Source of the DNA: Sipunculus nudus
Taxonomy: Eukaryota; Annelida; Sipuncula; Golfingiida; Sipunculidae
Length of the DNA: 64,000 bases
Assembly (NCBI GenBank): GCA_026874595.1
Contig: CM049316.1
Location: 4,850,339-4,914,338 of the forward strand
Reading direction: 5' to 3'
Positions 45,122 through 56,290 of this stretch are shown here, one piece after another. Made by a program: the position numbers and the translations under genes. Under the pieces are notes generated by a model that had not been told where the DNA came from, searched no databases, and was given only the letters and a program-made list of their open reading frames with translations. Positions within the stretch are counted from its first letter, which is position 1, and each line of letters begins with the position of its first letter.

Positions 45122-45599
45122 CTTATGGTCGTCTAATGTTCTGTCCCATTCAGATGTTATCCCGGAAATTTCACCGACATCTCTCCTGGCATCCGTCCGC
45201 AGCTCACATTCCGAAGAAAGACCTCTCTCAGGTACTCCGGCTATGGGGCTGGATAAGATTCTTAACAAGGGGGTGTCCTTTGTACAGGTCACACCGGTAG
45301 GGATGTTCACGGCTGCATCTCTTTCTGGATGGGGGCTCACCGGAGTCCAATACATCTGTTCGGGTAGTGGTCTGTGAGCGAGATGTGCCTACATATCAAT
45401 CTGCTAAAAACTTATGGTCGTCTAATGTTCTGTCCCGTTCAGATGTTATCCCGGAAATTTCACCCACATCTCTCCTGGCATCCGTCCGCAGCTCACATTC
45501 CGAAGAAAGACCTCTCTCAGGTACTCCGGCTATGGGGCTGGATAAGATTCTTAACAAGGGGGTGTCCTTTGTACAGGTCACACCGGTAGGGATGTTCAC
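45122..45599 (+). repeat. 189-bp duplication in the RNase H region of the DIRS element
   Basis: 45122-45310 reappears at 45411-45599 (offset 289) with about two substitutions, so it is younger than most of the element's decay. The unit covers the connection to RNase H; after the first copy the frame reads MFTAASLSGWGLT, corresponding to the family's FTDASLSGWGAH block. Confidence 0.9.
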
Positions 45600-45875
45600 A
45601 GTGGCAGTTACATCCCTGCCTTGTTCTAGAGTTGTTCACGATTTGGGGGTTTCCCGAGATCGATCTTTTTGCCTTGAAAGAGAATCAACAATTATCTCTC
45701 TTTGCTCTGGCTCCGTCGTCTCAGGCTATCGCCCGGAACGCCTTCGACCTCGACTTGAACCATCGATTTCTGTATGCGCTCCTTTGAGCTAACTAGATCC
45801 CCGGGTCCTAGCCTGCCAAGAACACTCCAGGGCCGTCCAATTGATACTGATCCTTTGTGTACCGCATCGTGCTCT

Positions 45876-45894
45876 GGGGGGGGGGGGGGGGGGG
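45876..45894 (+). repeat. Poly-G tract of 19 inside the DIRS element
   Basis: Nineteen G between the RNase H and recombinase parts. The polyproline and polyglycine frames over it are artefacts. Confidence 0.95.
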
Positions 45895-46189
45895 TCCTCT
45901 CCTGTTGGATATCCTCATTGACTGGCATCGGCGTCTTCCAGAATGGCCGAACGTTCTCCGTCAGGGCCCCTTCCGTCAGTCCAAGGACCAGTCCCGTCTG
46001 CTAGAATGTCTACTATAATATATCAGACACCTATGTGAGGCGGGATTTTCAAAGGAGGCAGCGTCTCTCGCCGCCGCCACGCGAAGGGGCTTTTCTAACA
46101 GAAAAATTCCGCTGGGATACTTGCGTTTCCTGGGCGACCCGTCACAGCATAAGTATTACCGCTCCTTCGGCCCAGGCCCTGATTTGATT

Positions 46190-46480
46190 CTTTATGTTTT
46201 TGTTTCAATGTAAGAATCTTTCCCCTTCTTCTCTTAAGGGGTACAGAGCTGCCCTATTGTCGGTTCTCGATCCTCTGGGTATTCATCGGGCCTTACAGAG
46301 CTCCGTTTTCACTGACTTTTTTTTCAGTCGGTCTCGCTGCGTTCTACACCTGCCCGATCGTTCACGCCGTCTTGGCATTTAGGCCTTATATGAGTCAACT
46401 GCAGCGCCCGCCGTACGCCATGACTCCAGGTCTCACCACCATATGGCAAGTTTTTGCAGGCTGAAACCATTGGCCTCGTG
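46190..46480 (+). pseudogene. Tyrosine-recombinase-like remnant of the DIRS element
   Basis: The frame reads LSPSSLKGYRAALLSVLDPL, matching the N-terminal core-binding region of DIRS recombinases (typically S..T.K.YRSALLS.L), then breaks at a TAG at about 46381. The catalytic R-H-R-Y part is not recognisable. Confidence 0.55.
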
Positions 46481-47688
46481 CCATTTAGTTTTAGGACATT
46501 TTCGTATCTTGATCTTTATATGCTGTCGTAAATTGGACGTATTATGGTATACTTGCAGTCACGTAGTCAGTCCGTTAACTTTTACTGTCGCCGTGATTAC
46601 TTAGCAACAATTTACCAATAGACTATCTCACCTGAATCAAATTCTCGGCAAAACTCAAACATATTTAATGAGGTCGGTGGTCACAAGACATGATACCCTT
46701 GCAGCGCTCTTATTATCCTGTGATATCTTTAAATTTTCAGTTGTTTTTAAGAACATATATTCAGAAACCATATCTTGTATTGGCAAAAAAATTGTAAGCA
46801 TATTAAGAGGCTGCACCAAACATTACATTAATATCATCCATAGAGTCAAGGAAGGAGTGACATAACTTGAGAAGTTACATTTCCCAAACATCAATATTCA
46901 CGGCAACCTAAAATTTCCCAGGAACTGGTTTTGTATTGGTGTCTACACATAATAGCAACCTTTTGTCTAAAGCAGCCCCATTTGGTACCACTCGCGCTTT
47001 TCACACATCAGGTTTCTGATTAAAAGGTATATAAGTCAACTACTTTAGTGCACGATATAAATATTTATTCTGACGAAGAACAAATATTATAGTGTGAGGT
47101 ATATGCATAATAATGTGTACATGACAAGCTAAGGGAATCTGTCGATTGTCTATTGATAATTCCTGCGTGTCACAGCTATTTTAACGAGCTAATGACATAC
47201 CTGAAATACGCTCACCATATATATTACATCTAAAGTACATGCAGACAACAAATATATAAATAGTACGGAAAATTTGATTAATTGGCTAATGTAATGAACA
47301 CGGAAATTCGCCCAAATTACTGATTTTAAAAATATTAAAATACATTTTAGCACAAGGAATGATACTACAGAAATTTTGGATCCAAACGGCCGTCTTCATT
47401 CATAAATGACAGTAAATGCAGTCATTAAAATGTGTTTAAATGTTTAAAAATATTTAGACCGGCATATGCCACATTAACAATGAGTGCAGATTAAAAATGC
47501 AAATGCAGATTAAATATGATATAATATATAAATATGATATAATATATACAGGTAATAAATTATATATAAACTGAACCTGTACTTACAAACGTTTTCATAA
47601 AAATTTCAATGTTTCAAAAAAATTGCACACGCGATAATATGAATAAGCATGAATATAAAAAAAATATTTTTGAACACAAGATGCGTAC
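46481..47688. other. No gene seen
   Basis: About 1.2 kb of AT-rich sequence after the DIRS element. It has short dispersed AT repeats (for example a repeated AATATGATATAATATATA around 47512-47550) and no recognised gene. Confidence 0.45.
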
Positions 47689-47802
47689 CAGATACGGTAA
47701 AAACTTGCAGAAACGACCGTCTTTCGGATAAACTAACGCCGTGTCATCCTGCTTTTCCACTTGTTCGGTTCCTATAATATCATGAATTCGGGTGTTCGAC
47801 AT
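47689..47802 (-). CDS. Possible first exon of an unidentified gene
   Basis: From an ATG at 47802 on the minus strand, 38 codons (starting MSNTRIHDIIGTEQVEKQDD) run to a possible donor CTG|GTACGC at 47689. Codon use looks like coding sequence. An X-box-like motif lies nine bases upstream. I do not recognise the protein and no second exon was found. The frame continues open for another 24 codons, so the donor is a guess. Confidence 0.28.
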
Positions 47803-47810
47803 TTAAAAAG

Positions 47811-47825
47811 GTCTGCTATGGTAAC
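47811..47825. promoter_or_regulatory. X-box-like (RFX) motif
   Basis: GTCTGCTATGGTAAC fits 13 of 14 positions of the X-box pattern RYYNYYATRRNRAC bound by RFX factors at ciliary genes. The position next to a candidate start codon is suggestive only; chance matches occur. Confidence 0.28.
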
Positions 47826-47963
47826 AACCTTTGTTCGTTTCATAATAGCTATGGTGTAGTATGCACTTGGTTGTGATTGCATCAAGTTACAGACTGATAG
47901 TGGGAAGATACGAAAGATCGCGATTCTGCTACACATAAGCATAACTGAGGGGGAGGAAGAAAG

Positions 47964-47965
<2 letters not shown>

Positions 47966-48009
<44 letters not shown>
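47966..48009. repeat. (AT)n microsatellite
   Basis: About 44 bases of AT, followed by imperfect GTATCTATGTAT repeats to about 48035. Confidence 0.95.
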
Positions 48010-48013
<4 letters not shown>

Positions 48014-48419
48014 CTATGTATGTATCTATGTATTAATTTGCACCCTTATTCACTCGTGTGTGAGTGTACTATCTTGCTTTCACGGTGCATTGTAATAGAA
48101 CGCCACAGGAAACCGAAATGTGTGAAATCGGGCTTACAAATCTTGCATATTCCTACGTGGAATTCGATAAAAAAAATATGGCTGCATTTCAATAATCTGT
48201 TGCAGGATTTTATCCAATGATCACGCAGGGAACAATGACATGCAGGAATCTGTGTCAAAAGGGGAAACAAGTATGATTTTTTTTCCATGCGCGGCTCAGA
48301 TTCACATGAGGCTAAAACTCACCGATACTGAAAGAAACGCACATTTCTGACAAGCCATGAAGTCCTGGCTGACAGTATCACACCCGGTTGCACCTCCTAA
48401 TTTTACTTGGGTGCACGGT

Positions 48420-49660
48420 ATACGGTAAACCGTATATGCGGAAAGTGTTTTTTTTTTCTTTTATTTGGTTACACTTTCATAAACCATTTATTTGATCCGC
48501 GGTATGCAGGATGCGGAGAAGAAACGGCGGAAAACCGGCATTCTTAGTGGAAGATTCCGTCCGCAAACCACATGACCACAGAACCTGGTAAAATGTGTTA
48601 GATCTACGAATGCAGCGCCTTTTAGCAGGTTTTGATGTCATCTGTCACGCAACTTTGTGTTTACCCGCTGTCATGATAATAATATTTTTTTTCGCTCTAG
48701 TTTATATATCATCAACAATCTTTATGTCAATTGTCGGTATGCGGAACTGCATGCGCAATGACACAACCATAAACATGGAATTTATTTCTTTCAGTGCACG
48801 CGGTATACAATTGCCATTGGACCTAGTTACGATGCGCATGACATAATAAACCCGCACGGGAGTATTAAGGTTGCATGATTAAAGGATACCAAGGACATCC
48901 AAGGCCGTTCGAGATAACAGAAACAAGTGCGATGCGACCTTATATATTGTTTCCAAATAAACTATGTATACATTCATCCGTTTATCCGACAGCAGCAACG
49001 CCAACGACAATTCTTTTTCGTCTTGCATCAACTGGGTATATCCATTATTATTTGACAGCACGATAAGTCAAGGCAAAGGCAATTTCAGAGAGATACTTGT
49101 CCTTGAGGTGTGCGATTTGACCTTCGAGCATAAAATTTTCCTAATAAATATGTGCAACAAAAATGCATTGTCTCTGTCGCCGCCATTGCCTACGTCTGAC
49201 TACACAGGAATGCGGTCCAAAGATCTCTAAATTTTCCTAATGTGCGGAATGCGTGATGCGAATTCCGGAATGGTTTTGAGAATCTTCAACACGGCGGCAT
49301 GCATGTTTTCTATATGCTGCCCTGGAAACCATGCGGCACCGGCAAAAATCGACACATGTAGCGAACCGTTTTTCCGGATACGCATTCCGCAGGCTCTGCG
49401 CACAAGGAATTTCACTTTATTTTTTTTTGTCAATAGCCGTTTTGTCCACATCCCGCATTTCGTACATAAGGTGGTGACACATACCAGCGTTTATCGCATC
49501 CGAATAATGCATTCGATCATCGCATCTGTCTATACAATACTGGACACTATAATTTCAGTTGAACATGACACAGCTCCGGCAACGATTATCAGCTGCGTTA
49601 AACGGATCCGTTGATCACAGATATTTTTGCGATGAACGCATCCGGTAAACGCATAGGGGA
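48420..49660. repeat. Region dense in GCGGTATGCG-type words, class unknown
   Basis: Short related words recur on both strands (GGTATACGGTAAACCG, GCGGTATGCAGGATGCGG, GCGGAATGCGTGATGCG, GAACGCATCCGGTAAACGC). Similar words return at 51115-51245 (CCGTACGGTTGCCGTCCG, ACCGCATTTTGCATACCGCC). This suggests subterminal motifs of a DNA transposon, split by the repeat array between the two parts. No transposase was recognised; the open frames at 48595-48846 and 49240-49614 are unidentified. Confidence 0.35.
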
Positions 49661-49744
49661 TTCAAATTCATGACTTAAAATCGGAGATGCCCTCACTTCC
49701 ATTTAAAACAACTAGATGTGTAGGAACGACACGAATGCCCCCGC

Positions 49745-51075
49745 CTGGGGCAAATTAGAAACATATGTTTAATTTTGTAAAATTTTTTAAGTTTAGGAGG
49801 TGTCGAATGGTCAAAAGAAGGTCAACAAGGGCAAAATGCAAACTCGATCTGTAACGGGTCATTATCAAGCAACACACCAAAATAAGTCTAGTATCTGCAG
49901 GCATTGTGAAAAAAAGGTGCATACATGTGCATTTTTCATAAAAATTTCTGTCTTTCATGAAATTTTCTATGTTCAGGATCTGTCATATGGTCAAAAATAG
50001 GTCAACTGGGACGAAAGGCGAACTCATTCAGTAAGTGGTCATTATGCGCCAACAAACCAAACATTAGGCCAGCTTCTGTAAGCATTGCAATGCGAAACTA
50101 AAATATTAGCAAAAACTGATATTCAGTTATAAATTTAAATTGGAGAGGTATGTACCATGTTTCATAACAATCCACCAATTGGTTCCTGAGATATAAGCTT
50201 CTGAGTGTTTTTGTATAATTAGCTCTAAAACAAAGAAAAATAGGTCAAGGTCACCTATCTTTGCACTTGACCAAGATTTTGTTGATGGAATAAAATTCAA
50301 ACGGTGAAACCTTTTAGAGATATCCTGCTCCCAACGCCAAAATTGTAAAATTCCCATAAAAATTGATTGAAAAATCAGAAATTGCAGGTGGTGCCACCAA
50401 AATTGTGCAGCACGTACAGACCATCTGTCCCAGTGATCACAGTAAGTTTTGTGAAAATCCACACAATGGTTCCTGAGATAATAGCTTCTGAGTGTTTTTC
50501 TATAATCAGCTCGAAAATGTAGAAAAATGGATCAAGGTCACACATCTTCGAACTTGACCGAGATTTTATTAATATACATCTTCACTAATGAAATAAAATT
50601 CCAACGGTGAATCCTTTTAGAGATATCCCGCTCACAAGGTAAAAGTTAACAGATGCAGGACGGACAGACTCCGAACGGACAGACAGACGGACGGACAGAT
50701 GGACAGCTTGGGTGACGACAATAGCCCATCAGCCTATGAGCTGAGGGATAAAAACAGCTGTACATGTACATTTGTCATGAAAAGTTATATTTTTCATGAA
50801 ATTTTCTATGTTTAGGAGCCGTAAAACAATCAAAAATAGGTCAACGGGGACGAAATGCGACCTCGATCTGTAACTGGTCATTATCTGCCCACACATAAAA
50901 AATTAGGGTGGTATCTGCAGGCATTGTGGAAAAAAGTCCGTACATATGCATTTGTTATGAAAATTTCTATTTTTCATGAAACTTTCTATGTTCAGGAGAA
51001 GTCGAATGGTCAAAAGTAGGTCAACTGGGACAAAACAAGAACTCGATCTGTAACTGGTCATTATCCACTTTGTGG
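49745..51075 (+). repeat. Tandem repeat modules (family D) interrupted by another element
   Basis: Four diverged units of roughly 150-190 bases, each with TTCATGAAATTTTCTATGTT, AGGTCAACNGGGACGAAA, AACTCGATCTGTAAC and GGTCATTAT in order. Two lie at about 49745-50110 and two at about 50757-51075. The 50115-50756 element sits between them. Confidence 0.75.
50115..50756 (+). mobile_element. Pearl-like element (family B)
   Basis: Two tandem modules, at about 50160 and 50450, share TGGTTCCTGAGATA and AGCTTCTGAGTGTTTTT and later CCTTTTAGAGATATCC. A GACGGACAGACAGACGGACGG tail follows (about 50660-50705), then a short hairpin (CCCATCAG...CTGAGGG, about 50725-50746) and an A-rich end. The organisation is the same as family A but the core is different. 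It lies inside the family D array. Confidence 0.6.
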
Positions 51076-51799
51076 CGGGGGCTTAAAAACATATGAGTTT
51101 TAAAGTTAATTAAACTTGCCGTACGGTTGCCGTCCGTTCACCGCATTTGACCAACGCATGTGATAAACACAATGCAGTAAACGCAGGTATGTGTCACCAG
51201 CTTTGGCTTTATACCGCATTTTGCATACCGCCTACCGTTGCCGCTTATTTTTTTCAAAGGATGTCCGTCTGAAGTTCGCGAATTTGAACTCCGGGGTCTC
51301 TGTGTTTACAGTCGATCTCTGGTTTGCATTCAAACGTGCACACGATGCTGCCGGTTTCACTACGTGAGAGCGGGCATGACTGGTACAAACCCTGTAAATC
51401 ACAGGACTCTTGTGTCGAAATGAATTTGAACCCAATCTTCCTCTGCCGCAGAGTCATGGGATGGGTTCAGCACGTGCAGGCTGATTCTGATCTTCTCTGC
51501 TGTCTGGAGTGGGTATGGTATGGCGTATTTCATCCAGTAGGTGAAGTGGACTTGCTTAAAATGTAACACGAAAAATTTGTAGAATGACAATACATTATTC
51601 AAGAAAAACCCCGTAGCCCCTTTATGTCTTATGTTCCTAGAAATTTATTTTTAACTGTATATATTCTCTGCCAGCTTAATGATAATTCTCTATTCTCCAA
51701 AGAATCTTTATTTTTCTGAGATTAAAGATGAACATTTTGTTCGTTACAAAACACACTAAAGATTATTGTTATAGGTCCCCTTCCATGTTACTGGCACAG

Positions 51800-51920
51800 A
51801 AGACTTTGAGGTCGCTAGAGCTTGCCTTACGCAGTTGGCGCTTTACCCATTTGTAAAGCTGACCCATGACCGCTTGTTCACATGTCTGACTCCTTAGCCA
51901 TTACACCATCACACTCCACT
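51800..51920 (-). mobile_element. tRNA-like SINE head
   Basis: The minus strand reads GGTGTAATGGCTAAGGAGTC, an A-box-like tRNA 5' half, then GGTCATGGGTCAGC where a B box would lie. It is too irregular to be a working tRNA gene and fits a tRNA-derived SINE fragment. Confidence 0.4.
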
Positions 51921-52079
51921 ATATATTTAAATGTATGCATGTATTTATTGGTTATTTATATAGCCAAGTGTAATGGTACGCCTCGGGCGTGGATTATGCA
52001 TGGCATCGCTAGGCGAAGCCGAGGGAATGTCATGATTGACACAGCAAGTAAAACGTTTTAAGAGATTATTTTTGGGTGG

Positions 52080-52200
52080 AGGTCGCCGCCTCCATGTTTT
52101 AATGCTTGCTTAACTTTGTACTATGTACTTCTGATCTCTTCTGGTGCCAGACTACGTGGCAGGGGCTTATACCCGATTATTCATGTTTCAACTAGGCTGG
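52080..52200 (-). mobile_element. Fragment of the SINE family seen at 28215
   Basis: Contains the GGAGGTCGCCGCCTCC hairpin followed by ATGTTTTAATG and ACTACGTGGCAG, matching the corresponding part of the 28215-28735 SINE. The tRNA head is missing. Confidence 0.45.
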
Positions 52201-52274
52201 GTGAAACACTTACGTGTGTAAAGATCGGCGTGGAACTCTGAGGAGTAACTCAATGCTTCAACATGTTGGACACT

Positions 52275-52276
<2 letters not shown>

Positions 52277-52330
<54 letters not shown>
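52277..52330. repeat. (AT)n microsatellite
   Basis: Fifty-four bases of AT. The Tyr-Ile frame across it is an artefact. Confidence 0.95.
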
Positions 52331-52332
<2 letters not shown>

Positions 52333-52642
52333 TTTACCTCTGGGCACCTGTGTACAGGTATTCATGGACGAAAACTGTGAGTTGCCATGGGAGACGGCCG
52401 ACGGCATGATTACTGGTTACCGGATACAGTGGCACGTGAATGTAGACTGAACATACAAAGACATTTAAAGAATAAGTGTGCTGGTGGGCCGAGAATGTTT
52501 TTTATAGTAGATCTTTAAAACGCTTATTTTCAGAGACAGAAAATACAGTTGCTTGATTTGTGGACTTAAAATTACGGTCTGTGAAATTGCATTTATAACC
52601 TGTTAAAATAATTTTTTCCTTTTGGCCTTCAGTTAAATCACA

Positions 52643-52712
<70 letters not shown>
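52643..52712. repeat. (AT)n microsatellite
   Basis: About 70 bases of AT, 310 bases from the previous AT tract. Confidence 0.95.
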
Positions 52713-52716
<4 letters not shown>

Positions 52717-52844
52717 CAGTATATGGCAGTTGTACTATGCATCCATTTATCTGATAATTTATAAGTTAAAAATGCCTTTTATTCAAATCTCATCTTGTAT
52801 AACAATAATGAGAATATACTCATGGATCACTCATACTACACATT

Positions 52845-53074
52845 TCATTCTACTTCGCAAATGCTGAAGTAATTCTGCTCGTCGGAGCTCGTAATGTGCA
52901 CTGTGATGTAACGTCCGGTTTGAGGCACATCGCACACAATGGGGATGCTGTTTCCATAGTGATATGGATTGTCTATACGTCTGTGGCATATTTTCTGCTG
53001 AGATAAGTTTATCGCGCCACCTTGAGGAACAAATGTGTCGCCAACAGCAATGGTAAGATTCCGCAGTATGTCAC
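52845..53074 (-). CDS. Last exon of an F-type-lectin-like (fucolectin / F5-8C) domain
   Basis: After a good acceptor (TTGTTTTACTTCATACAG|GTGAC) on the minus strand, the exon encodes about 76 residues ending at a TGA. Motifs are IAVGDTF, then a cysteine, IPIVCDVPQTGRYITV and NYFSICEVE at the C-terminus. The pairing of '(C)..TGRYVTV' with '..LCEVEV' is the C-terminal signature of fucose-binding F-type lectin / EUF domains, which are abundant in bivalve innate immunity. No upstream exon with the N-terminal half of the domain was found, so it is partial: either a gene with distant exons or a leftover fragment. The 'intron' upstream is full of repeats. Confidence 0.6.
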
Positions 53075-53269
53075 CTGTATGAAGTAAAACAAGTGACGCA
53101 TGGGTCATGACGCTCAGCTGACAAGGAGACATTCAACAAAAGGAATTTTATCATCTGAATGCCAAATTTTGTACATGGTATCCCCAGTCAACTGTAGCAA
53201 ATACAGCTCTTCAAATCTACAGGAAGAAAAAGTTTAATGATAATATTGCCAGCAATTCTGTATGCAGTC

Positions 53270-54300
53270 AGATGAGCTAAACTGACCATGCACATTTCCG
53301 GAGGAAATCTCTGGATGTAAAGACAGAAGATTCTAGGTCCAACAGTAAAGTTTTGTACCCTGTCTGTCTGGGTGCTTGAAATGATTTTTGCCAGTAATAT
53401 AGGTCACCACGTCCTAATTGCAGGTTTCCATGGAGATTGCCGAAGAAATTTTGGTCCGTACCACGAAAATTGTAGGTCACATGACCTAATTTCAGGTTTC
53501 CATGAACACTGCCCAAGACTTCCCTTTATATTACATTTGAACATTCAAGGGCTAGCAGATACAATTTGTGCCGATCTGATTTTCAAGGTGGTAAAAAATC
53601 ATGCTATTTGCCAATAGTTTACAGAATATAGGTTACCATGACCTAGATTCAGGTTTCCATGCAGATTTACCCAGGACCTACCTGAATGTCATGTTAGAAG
53701 ATTTTAGGCCCAGCGGATACTATTTGTGCCCCGTCTAACTGACTGGGTGCTAAAAATCATTTTCAGCCTCGTGTTAACAAATATAGGTCCCCAGACCTAA
53801 TTTCAGGTTTCCTAGGAGATTTGCTAGAACCTCCTGGATGCAGAGTAAGACGTTTCTAGATCTAATAGTTACGACTTGTGCCCTTTTAAAGGACGAACTG
53901 CTTCATCTTAAGGTAATAAAAAAAGAGAAAATGCGAAAAAATTAAAAAAAAAAAAAGGGGGCACCACCTTTCTTCAGGAAATGATGAAACATTCAATGAT
54001 CAATATGCGTGGAAAGAATCATGGCAATCAATGCATTACTTATTCAGGTATCTGAGTTTTTGTATCAAATTTTAATAATTCGGGGGGGAAGGGGGTTACT
54101 TATGGAGGTCCAATGACTTAATTTCATGTTTCTTAGGAGATTTTTTATGGACCTCATTAGATGTTACGTTAGAAGATTCCATGTCCAGCAGTTACGATTT
54201 GTGTACTGTTAACGGACGGTCAGACAGACAGAGGGAAGTCAGACGGACGACGGACAAAGAGTAATTGCTTTAGCTCAGATGGCTGTCATCAGTGGTCCAC
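53270..54300 (+). mobile_element. Pearl-like element (family C)
   Basis: Four or five diverged modules of about 200 bases contain ACCTAATTTCAGGTTTCCATG (or variants), a GGATG..AGAAGATT block and ATACNATTTGTGCC. They end in a GACGGTCAGACAGACAG tail (about 54213-54256) and TTTAGCTCAGATGGCTG, which resembles the family A hairpin start. An A-rich stretch is at 53935-53960. Confidence 0.55.
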
Positions 54301-55229
54301 CAGGGACGTATAGGGAATATACGTTTAACCTTACATCATGGATAGACTGTAATTAAATTGACAGTCCGAATATTTGTAAACCTGGTATTATTGTTCGGTT
54401 CAAAGCTTAGTATTACTTATCTATTTAAGCTCAACTAACAAAATTAATGCCTATAAATAGTTTGATGATCTACTCTAAGGTATATTATTTTTATAGGAAA
54501 TTTACTTTTTATTAGCAGAAAGGATGTCATGTTTTGACTGACATATCTTTGAAATTCATCAGCAAATGGTGTATTAAAATCCAGGACACGGACAGTTACC
54601 CGGATTTTTGCAGGTGCCCTTCTGAGGGGCCGGGCCTAGCATACTTCTCGCTGATGATTTGATATAGATGCCCATGGGATGGTATGTAGAAAGTGATACA
54701 TTTGATAGGTGACTTCTGATTGGTCCATTTCCTCATAAATTCCTATATTTGAATTTATGAAAGCAGACGGCCAAAGAAGTGGGCCAAGTTGTATGTTTCT
54801 TCATTATTCTTTTATGAATTGTTTCTAAATACGGGGTGTGTAATTTCGTGCGAGAAGAGCATGCAGTCATAGTCCACGGCTTCATAGTACGTTATTCATC
54901 ATGTAAAACTTTGAAATCACAAATGCTAGGGTTGTGGTACCAGTCAGTACCGATAATAATCTTTAGAGGTCAGTACAGAACATATAATAATTATTGGCTG
55001 TCTCAACATCTAATTCTCCGCAACTTATTTTTGTAAAATTCGAGCCAGGAGACGTTGAGTAACCATATGTTTTTAAACAGTCTTCGAGAGCGTTGCTCCG
55101 ACGGTATGGGTTCTATGAAAGACAGCGACAGAGAGATCTAGAGTACGGGCAATTTCTTTGTATTTTGACTTCCACCCCGTTTGTTTATGTGTGTTTGTGT
55201 ATGTTCACAACACAACTAATGCATGACTG
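54301..55229. other. No gene seen
   Basis: About 900 bases without a recognised gene, RNA or clear repeat. Confidence 0.45.
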
Positions 55230-55610
55230 GATTTTTTCACAAAGTTGCAGCTTATCAAATTTCACACTCGTTAGCCCATATATTTAACCTTTCCCTTCTC
55301 AATGGTAAAATCCCTGCAGACTGGAAGACCGCTTGGATCACTCCTATGTACAAAAGATCCGGCAGTAAGGATGATCCAAATAACTACCGACCAATTTCAG
55401 TATTAGGTCATGTACCGAAGATACTAGAAAAGTTTGCTTCAAATCAAGCTTTATTACTTTTTTGGATAACAATGATCTATTTACAGATAAACAATTTGCA
55501 TACCTTCCAAGTAGCCAGTTTCATCTGCCTTGCATAGTATAATCGATGAATGTTTAATCAATACAAACAACAATAATGTTACTGAAGCATGCTTTATTGA
55601 TATAAGAAAA
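55230..55610 (+). pseudogene. LINE reverse-transcriptase fragment, 5' part
   Basis: The frame encodes IFNLSLLNGKIPADWKTAWI, TPMYKRSGSKDDPNNYRPIS and later ACFIDIRK, the N-terminal RT blocks of CR1/L2/Jockey-type non-LTR retrotransposons. It is truncated at the 5' end and contains a frameshift at about 55500. It is interrupted at 55610 by a 4-kb element and resumes at 59669. Confidence 0.8.
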
Positions 55611-56290
55611 TAGTCCCCGGGATACATCGATTTAATTGCAAAATTTTATCGTTAATTTTAGGTTTATTTTCCGTTGAAGTATACTCTGGGACATTAGAAA
55701 ATGGCAGTCTTAAGTTGCACAGACGGTAGTTCTGCCCTGCGGCTCAAAAAAATCCAATCCCTACCCCTATATCAGTCATTTGCCACAATCATGCCATGCA
55801 ACATTCGGATCACAATATTTCTGGAATGCCTTGGCAGATTTGGATAATCTCGGTATCTAGTTGTATGTTTTCAAACATGGCCGTTATGATAAGCATGATT
55901 TCATGGCCACCTGAGGTCAAAATCAAGGCCAAAGGTCAAGGTCAAGGTCAATTTGAGGCCTTAAAAAGAGATGATGTCCTATTTTTGCACGAAATCTTTA
56001 TATATATTTATTTTGACACAATCTCACAGTTTCAGTGGAATTATTGGAAGATTGATTAAATAAGATTCCGATAAAGTAGTTCTCAAAGCATAGTAACTTA
56101 TATCAAGGTCAAGGCCATCAGTTACCCGAAACAAATAGGGTTAGGTTGATCCGTTGTATGGTATTACAGACGAGTTTGAGTACACTTATCTGATTAATTA
56201 AGAGGTGATTCTCTTATTCACTGGCGGAATGTACATACACTTTAAATATTCGAAGCCAGTTTGGAATGTAAATTAATTCTTTTTAATTTC

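Larger units (their letters stand above)
42720..46480 (+). pseudogene. Decayed DIRS-type (tyrosine-recombinase) retroelement
   Basis: Locally GC-richer than its neighbours. Successive frames, broken by stops and shifts, read in order as a gag-like C-terminus (about 43640-44100), reverse transcriptase (about 44350-44980), RNase H (about 45120-45410) and a tyrosine-recombinase-like part (about 46190-46480). DIRS elements integrate by recombinase rather than integrase. The catalytic YLDD-like region is not intact, and two internal segments are duplicated, so this copy is dead. The outer limits are estimates because the terminal repeats of the family were not identified. Confidence 0.75.

Noticed and set aside
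45692-46004. Frames with polyproline or polyglycine
   Set aside because: Created by the 19-G tract at 45876-45894.
51238-51602. Cluster of overlapping frames on both strands
   Set aside because: No conserved motif and no strand clearly preferred. I found no splice signals that would make a gene.
51800-51920. Possible tRNA gene on the minus strand (also 58520-58625 plus)
   Set aside because: A- and B-box-like words are present, but a cloverleaf with paired acceptor and anticodon stems cannot be drawn. Treated as tRNA-derived SINE heads.
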